A program made the position numbers and the translations under genes. The notes beneath the pieces were generated by a model. The model ran no database searches, was not told the DNA's origin, and saw only the letters and a list, made by a program, of their open reading frames with translations. Below are positions 33,039 to 42,927 of a DNA stretch of 64,000 nucleotides, piece by piece. Origin of the DNA: Streptomyces sp. TLI_146 (GTDB lineage Bacteria > Actinomycetota > Actinomycetes > Streptomycetales > Streptomycetaceae); assembly GCF_002846415.1 (NCBI RefSeq), contig NZ_PJMX01000002.1:140642-204641 (forward strand). The letters run 5' to 3'. Numbering within the stretch: the stretch's first letter is position 1; every line of letters starts with the position of its first letter.

Positions 33039-36000
33039 TCAGAAGAGGTACTTGTACATCTGCCAGCCGCCCCCGACCCGCTGACGGCCGGTGAAGTTGC
33101 CCCTGCCGTCACCGGCATACGACCACAGCACACCGTCCGCGCCGCGCGCCAAGAGGTCCGGCTTGCCGTCCGCGTTCAAGTCACCGGCACCGACGAGGGA
33201 GTTGTAGATCTGCCAGCCGCCGCCAACCCTCACACGGGCTGTCAGTCGGCCGCTGCCGGTGCCGGGGTAGAGCCACAGCACGCCGGCCACGTCCCGGGCC
33301 AGCAGGTCCGCCTTGCCGTCGCCGTTCACATCACCGGCGCCCGACGCCAGCAGATACCCCTTCCAGCCCTCGCCCACCTTCACTCGCGCCTTGAAGTTGC
33401 CCGAGCCGTTCGCCTCGTAGAGATAGAGGTCGCCGGTGGCCGCCTCGCGTGCGAGGACATCTGCGCGGCCGTCGCCGGTCATGTCTCCTGGCGAGGTCAG
33501 CGCGTCGAAGATGTTCCATCCGCCGCCGACGGGCGTGTACGGGGTGGTGGCAGTCAGGGCCTTGCCGCCCGGCCTGTAGGTACGGAGCTCGCCGCTGCTC
33601 ACGCGTACCAGTACGTCATTGGAGCCGTCACCGTCGATGTCGTCGAACGGCACCGCGGACGTCACGGTGTTCGCACCGGTCCAGCCGGATCCCGACACCT
33701 TCGGGTCGACTCCGCCCCGGTCCGTACCGGCACGGAAGTCCGCAATGCCCGAAGGCGTGAAGGCGAGCAGGTCGCCGATGCCGTCGCGGCCGACGTAGTC
33801 GCGCGGCGCGGGTGCCGCGCCGGTGAGCCGGAGCGTGCCGGTGCGCGTCAGGGCCGGTCCGTGGCCGTCGGCGGGCAGTGCGGTCAGCGTCCAGGCGTAG
33901 GCCCCGTCGACGGCGAGGCGCCCGTCCTCGGTCCGCCCGTCCCAGCCGGCCTTGACCAGCCCGCGGGCCTCCCCGCCGGCGAGGGTGCGGACCGTGGCGC
34001 CCGTCGCCCGGCTCGTGAGCGTCAGCTTCCAGGTGGCGGCGGGCCGGGAGAGCCACCAGCGGGCGGCCCAGGGGCCGGATTTGACGTTCGCGACGGCAGG
34101 GGCGTCGGTGTCGATGTCGGTCAGCGCGGACGCGTCCGCGCCGGAGGGAACGATGTGGGTGACGCCCTGGGCGTCGCTGTAGACGAGCGGTCCGCCGAAG
34201 CGGTCCACGTCCCAGCTGGTGCCCGCGTACGAGCTGGGGACTTGGCCGATGGACCGGGAGGCGGGCCGCGTGCCGCTGAGGTCGGTGAGGCTCAGTGTCC
34301 CGTCGGCCGCCGACGCCAGGTAGCCGTCGGCCAGCCGTGTCTGCTCGGCGTAGGGAACCGCACTCGTACGCCCCGTGGCGGTGTCGTAGACCCCGGCCTG
34401 CTTATCCGCCTTGCAGGCCCAGTAGATCCGGCTGGCGACGGCCTGAAGGTCGGTCAGGTCGCACGAGGCGACCTTGAACGGCGAGCCGGCGGAGCTCGCC
34501 GCGCCCACCGTCGTGCTGCGCACACGTCCGGGCTCCCCGGCGGCTTCCACGTACAGGCGGTTGCCCCACAGGGCGAACGCCTCGTTCGCATACGGCTGGG
34601 TGGCCACCGTCCTGCCGGAGTCGATGTCGACGATGGACAGGAGCTGGTTCTTGGGCGAGGGCGGCGGATCCACCCAACCGTAGAAGGCCGCGTAACGTCC
34701 GGAGGCGGCGACAAGGGTGTTGAAGGGGGTGTCGGGCGTGAACTGCCGCCCGGGCAGCGCCTGCCCGTCGTCCACCACTCGCATCATGCCGGTCGCCGTC
34801 AGTCTCGTGAGCGTCCGGCCGTCCCCTGTGGTCAGCAGATGTGAGCAGGAGGAATCGTCACAGAAGGGGGTGTCCGTTTCGGCCCCGCGGTCGACCCGGG
34901 TCCCTGCGGTGAGGGGGGCGCCGACCGAGAGACGCACGCCGCGCAGCCGCAACGACGCCCCGGGCACCGGCATCGCGTCCAGCGTGTTCACCTGTCCCTG
35001 GGCGACCGCCGTCACGGCGGTCCTGGCCGCGACACTCGGCAAGTCCGCTACTTTGACCGGCTCGGGTCCGGCCCCTTCCGCGCCCGCGCGGATCGCGTAG
35101 ACGGAGCGCTCCAGGCCCTCACCGGCCCGCGCGATCAGGACGCGTCCACTCGGATCGAGCACGGCAGCCGCCGTCGTACGGTCGAGGATCCTGCGGGGCT
35201 CACTGCCGTCCGCCGGGGCCGCCCAGACGCCGTAGGCGAACCGCTTCTTGTCCTCGGGCTGCTGGACCGGCGTCGTCGGCCGGGCCAGCAGCGCCTGGTC
35301 GCCGAGGAGTCCGAGCAGGTGGTCACCCGATTGATAGGCGATGTGGAACTCGCGCTCGGGGCGGGTATTGGCGGTCAGCCCCCACACCTGGACCGTGCCA
35401 TCCTTCCGCAGGAGCACCACCTTGTCCCCGGCGAGCAGCGTCGAGACGGCATCCGGTGTCGCGGGCAGGCCGACCAGGCGCACCCGGGCGCTGGAGTCGA
35501 GCCAGAAACGGTGCTGCACCCCGTCCAGCTCGTAGGAACCGAGCATGCCCTGCCCGTTGCGGTACGAGGGCCCCGCGAGCAGCTTCGCACCCTCGGGGAA
35601 GCCGGTGACCCGCCGTGTGACGGTCTTCCCGTTCTCCGCGGTCAGCAGGTACCGGCCCTCTCCTTCCGGCGCAGACGCGGACGTGGTGGTCATCACCGTG
35701 TCACCGAAGGCTCCGGCGAGACGGTGGTAGGCCGGCAGAGAGACAGTCTTCGACCCGCCGTTGCGCATGTCGCGAAGCTCGACGAAGAATGTCCCGGACG
35801 CGTCGTTGCCGTACAGGGCGACGTAGTCGGAACCCGTGGCCACGGCCGCGTAGCGCCAGTGGTCGTGAGGCACCGTCTTGACGGTTCCGTCCGCGTACGA
35901 GATCCACCGGAAGTCGCCTTGGTAGGTGCGGTCCGACCCCTGGTAGGTGCCGCCCAGAACGCCGCTGTCCCCGGCGCTGATCAGTGTGCCGGCATCGTCC

Positions 36001-36149
36001 AGGGCGTACAGCTCGGCGGGAATCGACACCTCGGGGGGTACCGCGTCGGCACCGAGGGCCGGTGCCGCCACCAGCGGTGTGAGGCCGACCGCCAGGCCGA
36101 TCGTCGTGACAGCGGCGACGGCACTGCGTACGAGTGTGTGACGTCTCAA
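33039..36149 (-). CDS. Exported protein with FlgD-Ig-like domain and FG-GAP repeats
   Basis: A 1036-residue secreted protein. The signal peptide is clear (basic start RRHTLVRS, hydrophobic core, cleavage after PALGA). Residues about 40-600 look like a beta-propeller or sheet-rich domain without recognised motifs. Around 660-760 lies a FlgD-type Ig-like segment (TWKLTLTSRATGATVRTLAG ... DGRTEDGRLAVDGAYAWTL). The last 270 residues hold about five FG-GAP/VCBS blades (DGIGDLLAFTPSG, DMTGDGRADVLAREAATG, DVNGDGKADLLARDVAG, DLNADGKPDLLARGADG). TTG 36149 is chosen as start: GGGGAG lies 6 bp upstream and the signal peptide begins there. Probably wall- or surface-associated; function unknown. It is not linked to a toxin gene. 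Confidence 0.85.
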   Translation of the reverse strand: MRRHTLVRSAVAAVTTIGLAVGLTPLVAAPALGADAVPPEVSIPAELYALDDAGTLISAGDSGVLGGTYQGSDRTYQGDFRWISYADGTVKTVPHDHWRYAAVATGSDYVALYGNDASGTFFVELRDMRNGGSKTVSLPAYHRLAGAFGDTVMTTTSASAPEGEGRYLLTAENGKTVTRRVTGFPEGAKLLAGPSYRNGQGMLGSYELDGVQHRFWLDSSARVRLVGLPATPDAVSTLLAGDKVVLLRKDGTVQVWGLTANTRPEREFHIAYQSGDHLLGLLGDQALLARPTTPVQQPEDKKRFAYGVWAAPADGSEPRRILDRTTAAAVLDPSGRVLIARAGEGLERSVYAIRAGAEGAGPEPVKVADLPSVAARTAVTAVAQGQVNTLDAMPVPGASLRLRGVRLSVGAPLTAGTRVDRGAETDTPFCDDSSCSHLLTTGDGRTLTRLTATGMMRVVDDGQALPGRQFTPDTPFNTLVAASGRYAAFYGWVDPPPSPKNQLLSIVDIDSGRTVATQPYANEAFALWGNRLYVEAAGEPGRVRSTTVGAASSAGSPFKVASCDLTDLQAVASRIYWACKADKQAGVYDTATGRTSAVPYAEQTRLADGYLASAADGTLSLTDLSGTRPASRSIGQVPSSYAGTSWDVDRFGGPLVYSDAQGVTHIVPSGADASALTDIDTDAPAVANVKSGPWAARWWLSRPAATWKLTLTSRATGATVRTLAGGEARGLVKAGWDGRTEDGRLAVDGAYAWTLTALPADGHGPALTRTGTLRLTGAAPAPRDYVGRDGIGDLLAFTPSGIADFRAGTDRGGVDPKVSGSGWTGANTVTSAVPFDDIDGDGSNDVLVRVSSGELRTYRPGGKALTATTPYTPVGGGWNIFDALTSPGDMTGDGRADVLAREAATGDLYLYEANGSGNFKARVKVGEGWKGYLLASGAGDVNGDGKADLLARDVAGVLWLYPGTGSGRLTARVRVGGGWQIYNSLVGAGDLNADGKPDLLARGADGVLWSYAGDGRGNFTGRQRVGGGWQMYKYLF

Positions 36150-36419
36150 GATGTGCTCCCCAAGAGTGTTGCGGCATGGGGAAGCCACCACGTGGCGCGG
36201 CGTGGTCGGTGATGAAAGGAAAGCCCCCCGGCTTGGTCCCCCATGCAAGTGGCTTGACCTTACAGCAGCCCTACCGGCGAACAGGCGTGAATTTGAACTC
36301 GTTCAAGACGTGCCTTCCCGGGGGAAGACCTCGCACAGGGCGGTCTGGGGAGGTAAGCCTGAGCCGGTGGCCTCCTCGGGAAGGGCCCCCAACTCGTCCA
36401 CGACCACCTCGCGCGCCCA
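36150..36419. other. Intergenic stretch, leader of the FG-GAP gene
   Basis: This 270-bp gap between the start of the FG-GAP gene and the stop of the membrane glycosyltransferase gene should hold the FG-GAP promoter. No convincing promoter boxes, dyad or gene were seen. Confidence 0.4.
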
Positions 36420-37745
36420 TCAAGGGGAGTGGGTCCACACCATGGTGAGGTAACCGCTGTAGAAGGCGGAGACGAGAGCGGTGCCGGTGAGGACGGCGTA
36501 GACGGTGGTGGTGCGTGCGCGGGCGAGGGCTGTGGCGAGGGGGAACAGGAGAGGGAAGGCGGGGAGGAGGAAGCGGGCCTTGGAGTGGAAGAAGCCGGCG
36601 CCGCCGACGGCGATGAGGACCAGGGCGGCGGCGTAGATCCAGACAGCCAAGGGCGGACGGCGCAGAGCCAGGACGCCGAGCAGGATGACCGCGGCGACGA
36701 TGGTGGCGGCGACCACGACGTCGTTGAGGGAGAGTTGGGGGTGGGTGAACAGGTCGCGCAGGCGCTGGGCGGTGAAGGTGCCGCCGTCGAAGGTGGAGCC
36801 CCACTGTTCCTGTTCGACGAAGTAGCCGTCCCAGCGGTGCATACGGTGTCCGACCCAGAGGAAGAACGCCGCCCAGCCAAGAGGGGCCAGGGCCATCGCG
36901 GCGTACAAACGCACCGTGGGGCGTTTGCGGGCGCGCCGGCCCCGGGCGGGGAGGGGCTCTGAGGAACGTCTGCCCGCCGCGGACACGAGGTGCCAGGCCG
37001 CGCCGATGGTGACGGCGGCGATGACGGCGAGGCCGGAGGGGCGGGTTGCTCCGGCGAGCAGGGCGAGGGTGCCGGCGGTGAGCCAGGAGCGGGTGAGTAC
37101 CGCGTACAGGGCCCAGGCCGCGAGGGCGGTGAAGACCGGCTCGGTGTAGGCCATGGACTGCACGAGCGCGTGCGGCACGATCGCGTACAGGGCGAGGGTG
37201 AACAGGGCGACCCGTGGGCCGTACAGCTTCTCGGCGACGGCGAAGATCCCCCAGGCCGCGAGGAGTGAGGCCACCAGAGATATACCCCACGCGGCCCAGC
37301 TGGCCGGGAGCCCGGTGACGTTGGAGGTGGCGCGTATCAGGGTCGGGTACAGCGGGAAGAAGGCGAGTTTGCAGGTGGGTCCGCCGAGTCCGCAGCTGGG
37401 CACCATCGGGCTGGTGTAGCCGTGGTCGGCGATGTTCAGGTAGTAGACCGAGTCCCACCGGGTTGCCAGGACTTCATGCAGTCCCACTCCCTTGCGGTGT
37501 CCCCATATGCCCACCATGCCAATGCCTATGAGGCGCAGTCCGACGTGCAGCAGCAACGCTGCCTGGGCCCGCCGCCATGAAGCCGTTGCCGCACGCCGTG
37601 CCGTCTGTATGCGCCCGAGAGCAGGGGCCGCGCGTCGGCCTCCTCGACTGCGGGGCACGTCGGGGCGTATCTGGGTCCCTGTCACATTTCCGTCCAGAAG
37701 TTCCATCAAGGCGCTGTCTGCCGCGGGCGCCTTCTGCGTTGGCAT
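36420..37745 (-). CDS. Integral-membrane glycosyltransferase, PIG-V/GT-C-like
   Basis: About 441 residues with ten or more hydrophobic helices. After the first helix comes RWDSVYYLNIADHGYTSP (residue about 93), the acidic loop typical of PIG-V-like mannosyltransferases, followed by KLAFFPLYPTLIR, a second family hallmark. Such enzymes use polyprenyl-phosphate sugars at the outer face of the membrane. The N-terminal start is uncertain: ATG 37745 is used, ATG 37706 is possible, and neither has a good ribosome binding site. The first 55 codons of the longest frame have no similarity to the rest and are left out. It may glycosylate envelope polymers or exported proteins; no functional link to the neighbouring toxins is evident. 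Confidence 0.82.
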   Translation of the reverse strand: MPTQKAPAADSALMELLDGNVTGTQIRPDVPRSRGGRRAAPALGRIQTARRAATASWRRAQAALLLHVGLRLIGIGMVGIWGHRKGVGLHEVLATRWDSVYYLNIADHGYTSPMVPSCGLGGPTCKLAFFPLYPTLIRATSNVTGLPASWAAWGISLVASLLAAWGIFAVAEKLYGPRVALFTLALYAIVPHALVQSMAYTEPVFTALAAWALYAVLTRSWLTAGTLALLAGATRPSGLAVIAAVTIGAAWHLVSAAGRRSSEPLPARGRRARKRPTVRLYAAMALAPLGWAAFFLWVGHRMHRWDGYFVEQEQWGSTFDGGTFTAQRLRDLFTHPQLSLNDVVVAATIVAAVILLGVLALRRPPLAVWIYAAALVLIAVGGAGFFHSKARFLLPAFPLLFPLATALARARTTTVYAVLTGTALVSAFYSGYLTMVWTHSP

Positions 37746-38396
37746 GGGGGCACGGTCCGCCGCGGGATTGAGGAATTCGAGGCGACGGCAGGCCGTGCGG
37801 GCACAGCAAGATCCCACACAGCCGGATGCGGGGCGGACGTCAGCGGTGCGTTCGTGCGTGCTTGGAACGCTCCCCGCTCGCGCAGTGGCGCGTTGGCCGC
37901 TGCTCATAACGCGCAGTCGACACCAGGCGCATCCGCCCTTTGGCGCCTGGCATCAGCGGCGAGATTACCCCACCCGTCCGGTTGCGGCGGTCTGCACCGT
38001 GTCGTCGGCAGCCTGTGCCGCGCGGTGCGGGCGCGTGGACTGACTGTCAGTGCTGAGGGGTGGTCTCATCGCGGTGCCATGGGGCGCGGCGACTGAGTGC
38101 GCTGGTAAACATGGAGTAAAGATCTAGGGCCGGTCTGAGCGTCGCGGGGTGTCTCTCATGCTGTTCCGCCGCAGCGGGGCTAGTAGCCGGAAGACAACTC
38201 CGTAGCATCGGATTTCAGGGGCATTTCCCCGCATTTCGAGGGCCTGCGCTGGCGAAAACCGTTCGGTGGACGCGCGCCGGGGTGGAGGCAAACAAGCCCG
38301 ACTGTGTCCTTTATCACAGTTGACCGTCGGGGTCCGGGTTCCCTTTGATTCGTTCACTTGTTTGTTTTCTTTGTGGTTCCTGTGGGGGGAGCGTCA
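37746..38396. other. Intergenic region between divergent glycosyltransferase and LamG genes
   Basis: 650 bp with no supported gene. GC falls in 38050-38390, as expected for a promoter region of the LamG gene. A weak TTGACC/TTTGAT pair near 38320-38350 is possible but poor. Confidence 0.35.
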
Positions 38397-41300
38397 GTGT
38401 GGGGTGGGGACGGCCGTCGTGCCGTGAGACAGATCCGGCGTGCACGGTGGGCGGGTTGGGCGGTGGTGTCGGGGCTCGTCCTCGCTGCCGCGCAGCCGCT
38501 GACCGCCGTGGCGGATTCGGCGGTACTGGCCGATTCGGGTGATCCTTCGGTGTCGAGCCGCAGTGATGCGGGTCAGCAGGAGACGCCCGAGTCACTGGCG
38601 GTGGCAGAGGCCAGGCGCAGCGGCAAGGATGTGAACGTTGCGTCGCTGCAGAGTGAGACCAGCGACGTGGTGGCCAAGCCGGATGGCCGGCTTGCCGCGA
38701 CGATTCACACGAAGCCGGTGCGGACCCGCAAGGACGGTTCCTGGCGGGCCATCGACACCTCCCTGCGCACCACGAGCGGTGGCGCGGTGGTGCCGTCGGC
38801 GACGCTGACGGACATGGAGTTCTCCGGCGGCGGCACCCAGCCGCTGGTGCGGATGTCGAGTGCCGGCAAGGAGCTGAAGCTCACCTGGCCCAAGCCGCTG
38901 CCGACGCCCGTGATCAGTGGGAGCACGGCCGAGTACCGCTCGATCCTGCCGGACGTGGACCTGCGGATGACCGCCACCGACTCCGGGTTCACCCAGCTCA
39001 TCGTGGTCAAGACCCCTGAGGCGGCGAAGAATCCCGAGCTGGACCAGCTGAAGCTGGGAATGTCCAGTGCGGATCTGACGGTGCGCAAGGAGACGGACGG
39101 CTCGCTGTCGATGGTCGACAAGGCGGCCGGGGGCACGGTGTTCCAGGCGCCGAAGCCGATGATGTTCGACTCCTCGCCCGGTCTGACCGACGGCTCCGGG
39201 ATGCCCGCGACCCCGACTGCGCAGCTGAAGGCACTTGCTGCGCCCAAGAACGCCCTGGCCACGGTCGAGGCACCAGCGGACCCATCGGCCCATACAGCAG
39301 CCGTCGACGTGGCAGTGCCCGCCGACCAGACGTCACTCATCCTGACCCCGGACCAGAAGCTGCTGGATGCGCCCAGCACGGTCTTTCCGGTGATGATCGA
39401 CCCGGACGTCAACGCACCGCGGGCGGTGGGCTGGGCGGGGATCTCCCGGTACTGGTCGGACACATCGTTCTGGAAGTTCTCCGGGGACTTCGGCATGGGG
39501 TACTGCGGGGATGAAGGCCGGTGTGTGCCGGCTGATGTGAAGCGAGTGTTGTACGCGATCCCGGTGAAGAACGCGCCGTTCGTGGGCAAGCACATCCAGG
39601 ATGCCAAGTTCCGTGCGTGGAACTCGCACTCCTGGAGCTGCACTCCTCAGCCGGTCGACCTGTTCCTCACCGGGCGCATCGGCTCCAGCACCACGTGGAG
39701 CAACTCCAGCTCGATGGGATCCTCGTCGTTCTGGAACAAGTACCTGGCGACACGGAACGACGCGCGAGGTTTTGACGGCTGCGGGGCCGGTTTCGTTGAG
39801 TTCGAGCCCGCGGGCCTTCGTGACGCGGTCCAGGCAGTTGCCGACCGCAACACCGTTGACCTGACACTGGGGTTGAAGGCCGGCAGCGAGAGCGCTTCGG
39901 CGTACGGGCAGTGGAAGCGGTTCACCGACGACGGATACCTGCAGGTGTTCTACAACCTGCCGCCGCGCCAGCCCGCGATGAAGGACCTCTCGTCCCAGCC
40001 CGGCGGCGTCTGCTCCTCGACCACCACGCCGATCACCAAGGTTCCGCAGGTGTACGCGCGCGTGTCGGACCCGGACCAGGACAGCATCGGTGTGCAGTTC
40101 GCGCTTGTCTGGGACACCGGTTCCTGGTACTCGACCGGGGGCGCGAACACCCCACCCGCATCCAACACGTTCAGGGCATCCGGCTCGACATTCTCCCTCC
40201 AACTGCCCTCCGGGACCCCGCTGAACAAACCGGTGGGCTGGGCGGTGCGGGCCTGGGACGGCGCGGAGTGGGGGCCGTGGAGCTGGGACGGTGCTCCCAC
40301 AGGCTGCTACTTCACCGTCGACACCAGCAAACCCGCCGGGCCGGTGACCACCTCGCTCGACTTCCCCGGGTCGCACGACGGGCAGGCGGCGCTGGCGTGG
40401 ACCGACGGAGTGGGCCGCTACGGCACGTTCACCTTCACCACTGCCTCCCGTGATGCGGTGGCCTTCCAGTGGGGTCTGGACCAGCAGCCGACGGCTGCCC
40501 AGGAGGTGGCCTCCAGTGGGGGAGCGGCGCGGTCGGTGCGGGTGCTGATGCCGAGCGAGGGCCCGCACATCTTGACGGCCCGCGCCAAGGACGCGGCGGG
40601 CAACGCCGGGGAGACCACCACGTACTACTTCAACGTGCGACGCGGCCAGGCCCCGCGGGCCGGGTGGGCGATGAACGACACGCCGGGCAGCATGCGCCTG
40701 GCCTCGGGGCCGGCCGCGAACTTCCCCGCCACGCTCACCGGCGGCACCCTGGGCGCAGCCGGACACACCGGCACGGCGGCGGCTCTGACCGGCGAGACGG
40801 CGCCGGACGGCACGCCGAAGAACTACCTCTCCACGCAGAGCGCGGTGCTGGAGACGGACCAGAGCTTCACCGTCTCCGCCTGGGTGAACACCGCTGATCC
40901 GTCCGTTCAGTTCCAGTCCGCCGTCAGCCAGAGCAGTGTGCACCAAGCCGCCGTGACCCTGGGCCTGAGCAGCGGGAAGTGGACCGTCAAGGCACCGACG
41001 GCGGACAATGCCACCGACTACGGCTGGTACACGGCCTCTTCCGACGTAGCCCCCGTGGCCAACCAGTGGACGCACCTCGCCGGGGTGTACAACGCGGTGG
41101 CCAAGACCCTGACGGTGTACGTGAACGGGAAGCCGTCCACCCCTGCGCAGGGGGTCAGCCTGTGGTCGGCGCGCGGAGCGATGGACTTCGGCCGGCTGCG
41201 CTGGCGTGACACCTATACCGACCCGTGGAAGGGTTCGCTGGATGACGTCCGGGTCTACGACCGGGCACTGGGCCTGGCGGAGATGACGGACCTGGCGGCC

Positions 41301-42773
41301 GGCCGCCAGGTCATCACCGGCATGGGTGCGAAGGCGGTGTGGTCGCTCGACGAGAGCGGTACGACCGCTGATGGCGCTTCCGAGATCGGCGACCTGACCA
41401 CGACCGGCGCCGTGCAGATGGGCATCAGCGACGGGATCGAGGACAAGGCGGTCCGCTTCGGAGCGGATGGTTACGCCACCACATCCCGTCCGCAGGTGGA
41501 CGGGACCCGCAGCTTCTCCGTCTCCGCCTGGGTGCGCCGTCCGGCGCTGGCTGCAGGGGACTCCACCGCCAAGGTGGCGGTCAGCCAGCCCGGTGCCCAC
41601 CAGCCCGAGTTCTCCCTCTACTACTCGCCCTCTTATAAGAAGTGGATCTTCGGCCGGTCCGCGGAGGACTCCACCGCCGACACCCTCGTGCGCGCGGTAC
41701 AGCCTGCCTGCACCGCGCCGGTGAACGGGGTGCCGTGCTTCGGCGCCACGAACAATGAGTGGACGCACCTGGTGGGGGTCTCGGACGCGGTCACTCACAA
41801 GATCCGCCTCTATATCAACGGCTACTTGGTCGACGAGAGCGACTACATCCAGTCCACGCCGTGGGCAACCACGAAGCCGCTCATGATCGCCGGGCTGAGC
41901 CGGGAGGGAACGCCTGCGGAGTTCCTCGGCGGTGACGTCGACGACGTGCGCATCTTCGACCGGATCGTCACTGGCGACGAGGCCAGGACGATGGTCCAGC
42001 AGCGTCCCCAGCTGGCGGCCCGGTGGAAGTTCAACACCGGCACCGCCACCACTCCGCCCGTGTCGGCCGCGGATGGCCCGCTGTTCCCCGCGTCCCTGTA
42101 CGGCGGGGCGAGCGTGTCCACGACGGACCAGGCCCGGGTCGGTACCGGCACGCTGACGCTGAACGGGAGCACCGGCTTCGCACAAACCAGTGCCACGCCG
42201 TTGGACACGGGACAGAGCTTCACCCTGGCCGGTTGGGCTCAGTCGGCCGCGCCGCCCAACCGGGACATGACCGTGCTCTCCCTGGGCGGCGACAAGGGAC
42301 CCGCTGTCACGGTGCGCTGGAAGTTCCTGCGCACCAGTGACGACCCGGTCAGCCCCGGCAATATCGGGGAGTGGCAGGTGGAGACCGTAGATGGCGCGGC
42401 CAAGCATGCCGTCGTAGTGCACACCTTCGATGGTTCACAGAGCGTCGGCAGTTACTGGAACCACCTCGCGGTGACGTACGACGCCTTCTCCAACGAGCTG
42501 GCGCTGTATGTGAACGGGCAGCGGGAAAACGAGATCTGTCCCGACGCCGATGCCAGCTGTACCCCGCACGTCTCCTTCACCACTGCGGATCAGCCCCTGA
42601 AAGCCACCCAGGAACTCAGGTTCGGCCGCAACCCGGCCACCGTCACCAACGCGGACTGGTTCTCCGGACAGATCGACGACGTCTGGGCCTACCAGGGCGT
42701 GCTGAGCCCCGCCGGGATCACGCAGCTGGCACAGGGCGACGAGCTCGACAGCAGGACCGGCCCTGCCACCTAG
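38397..42773 (+). CDS. Exported companion protein of RHS toxin 2: shared N-terminal half plus LamG domains
   Basis: A 1458-residue secreted protein. GTG 38397 is chosen because GGGGGGAG lies 6 bp upstream; a basic, hydrophobic signal peptide ends near LTAVADS. Residues about 85-270 match the same region of the companion at 18650 (for example DVDLRMTATDSGFTQLIVVK against DIDLRVTAQDQGGFTQVLIV). The match continues through an LTPDQKLLDAPSTVFPVMID segment and Ig-like segments. From about 770 to the end there are three LamG/concanavalin-type domains (SFTVSAWVNT ... HLAGVYNAVAKTLTVYVNGK; SFSVSAWVRR; SFTLAGWAQS). LamG domains usually bind carbohydrates or surface ligands. It is 154 bp upstream of the RHS gene on the same strand and may be co-transcribed with it. 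Confidence 0.88.
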   Translation: MWGGDGRRAVRQIRRARWAGWAVVSGLVLAAAQPLTAVADSAVLADSGDPSVSSRSDAGQQETPESLAVAEARRSGKDVNVASLQSETSDVVAKPDGRLAATIHTKPVRTRKDGSWRAIDTSLRTTSGGAVVPSATLTDMEFSGGGTQPLVRMSSAGKELKLTWPKPLPTPVISGSTAEYRSILPDVDLRMTATDSGFTQLIVVKTPEAAKNPELDQLKLGMSSADLTVRKETDGSLSMVDKAAGGTVFQAPKPMMFDSSPGLTDGSGMPATPTAQLKALAAPKNALATVEAPADPSAHTAAVDVAVPADQTSLILTPDQKLLDAPSTVFPVMIDPDVNAPRAVGWAGISRYWSDTSFWKFSGDFGMGYCGDEGRCVPADVKRVLYAIPVKNAPFVGKHIQDAKFRAWNSHSWSCTPQPVDLFLTGRIGSSTTWSNSSSMGSSSFWNKYLATRNDARGFDGCGAGFVEFEPAGLRDAVQAVADRNTVDLTLGLKAGSESASAYGQWKRFTDDGYLQVFYNLPPRQPAMKDLSSQPGGVCSSTTTPITKVPQVYARVSDPDQDSIGVQFALVWDTGSWYSTGGANTPPASNTFRASGSTFSLQLPSGTPLNKPVGWAVRAWDGAEWGPWSWDGAPTGCYFTVDTSKPAGPVTTSLDFPGSHDGQAALAWTDGVGRYGTFTFTTASRDAVAFQWGLDQQPTAAQEVASSGGAARSVRVLMPSEGPHILTARAKDAAGNAGETTTYYFNVRRGQAPRAGWAMNDTPGSMRLASGPAANFPATLTGGTLGAAGHTGTAAALTGETAPDGTPKNYLSTQSAVLETDQSFTVSAWVNTADPSVQFQSAVSQSSVHQAAVTLGLSSGKWTVKAPTADNATDYGWYTASSDVAPVANQWTHLAGVYNAVAKTLTVYVNGKPSTPAQGVSLWSARGAMDFGRLRWRDTYTDPWKGSLDDVRVYDRALGLAEMTDLAAGRQVITGMGAKAVWSLDESGTTADGASEIGDLTTTGAVQMGISDGIEDKAVRFGADGYATTSRPQVDGTRSFSVSAWVRRPALAAGDSTAKVAVSQPGAHQPEFSLYYSPSYKKWIFGRSAEDSTADTLVRAVQPACTAPVNGVPCFGATNNEWTHLVGVSDAVTHKIRLYINGYLVDESDYIQSTPWATTKPLMIAGLSREGTPAEFLGGDVDDVRIFDRIVTGDEARTMVQQRPQLAARWKFNTGTATTPPVSAADGPLFPASLYGGASVSTTDQARVGTGTLTLNGSTGFAQTSATPLDTGQSFTLAGWAQSAAPPNRDMTVLSLGGDKGPAVTVRWKFLRTSDDPVSPGNIGEWQVETVDGAAKHAVVVHTFDGSQSVGSYWNHLAVTYDAFSNELALYVNGQRENEICPDADASCTPHVSFTTADQPLKATQELRFGRNPATVTNADWFSGQIDDVWAYQGVLSPAGITQLAQGDELDSRTGPAT

Positions 42774-42787
42774 GCCACCACGGCGCG

Positions 42788-42825
42788 GGGGGGCGGGCCG
42801 CCCACATGGTGAGCGGCCCGGCCCC
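42788..42825 (+). terminator. Bulged GC hairpin between LamG and RHS genes
   Basis: A stem of about 12 bp with one bulge (arms near 42788-42800 and 42812-42825). It could be a terminator or an attenuator that lowers RHS expression relative to the companion gene. Confidence 0.5.
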
Positions 42826-42927
42826 GGGCCCCTGCTGACTTCGCCTCCTCTTCACACCTGCCTGGCCTCCGGCCGGCACGATCAGCCGCCCGGACCCCGA
42901 TCCGGCGCGGCAGGGGAATCTCTTACG

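Noticed and set aside
39333..42422. A 1029-codon open frame on the minus strand
   Set aside because: Shadow of the LamG gene; the plus strand has LamG motifs and a signal peptide.
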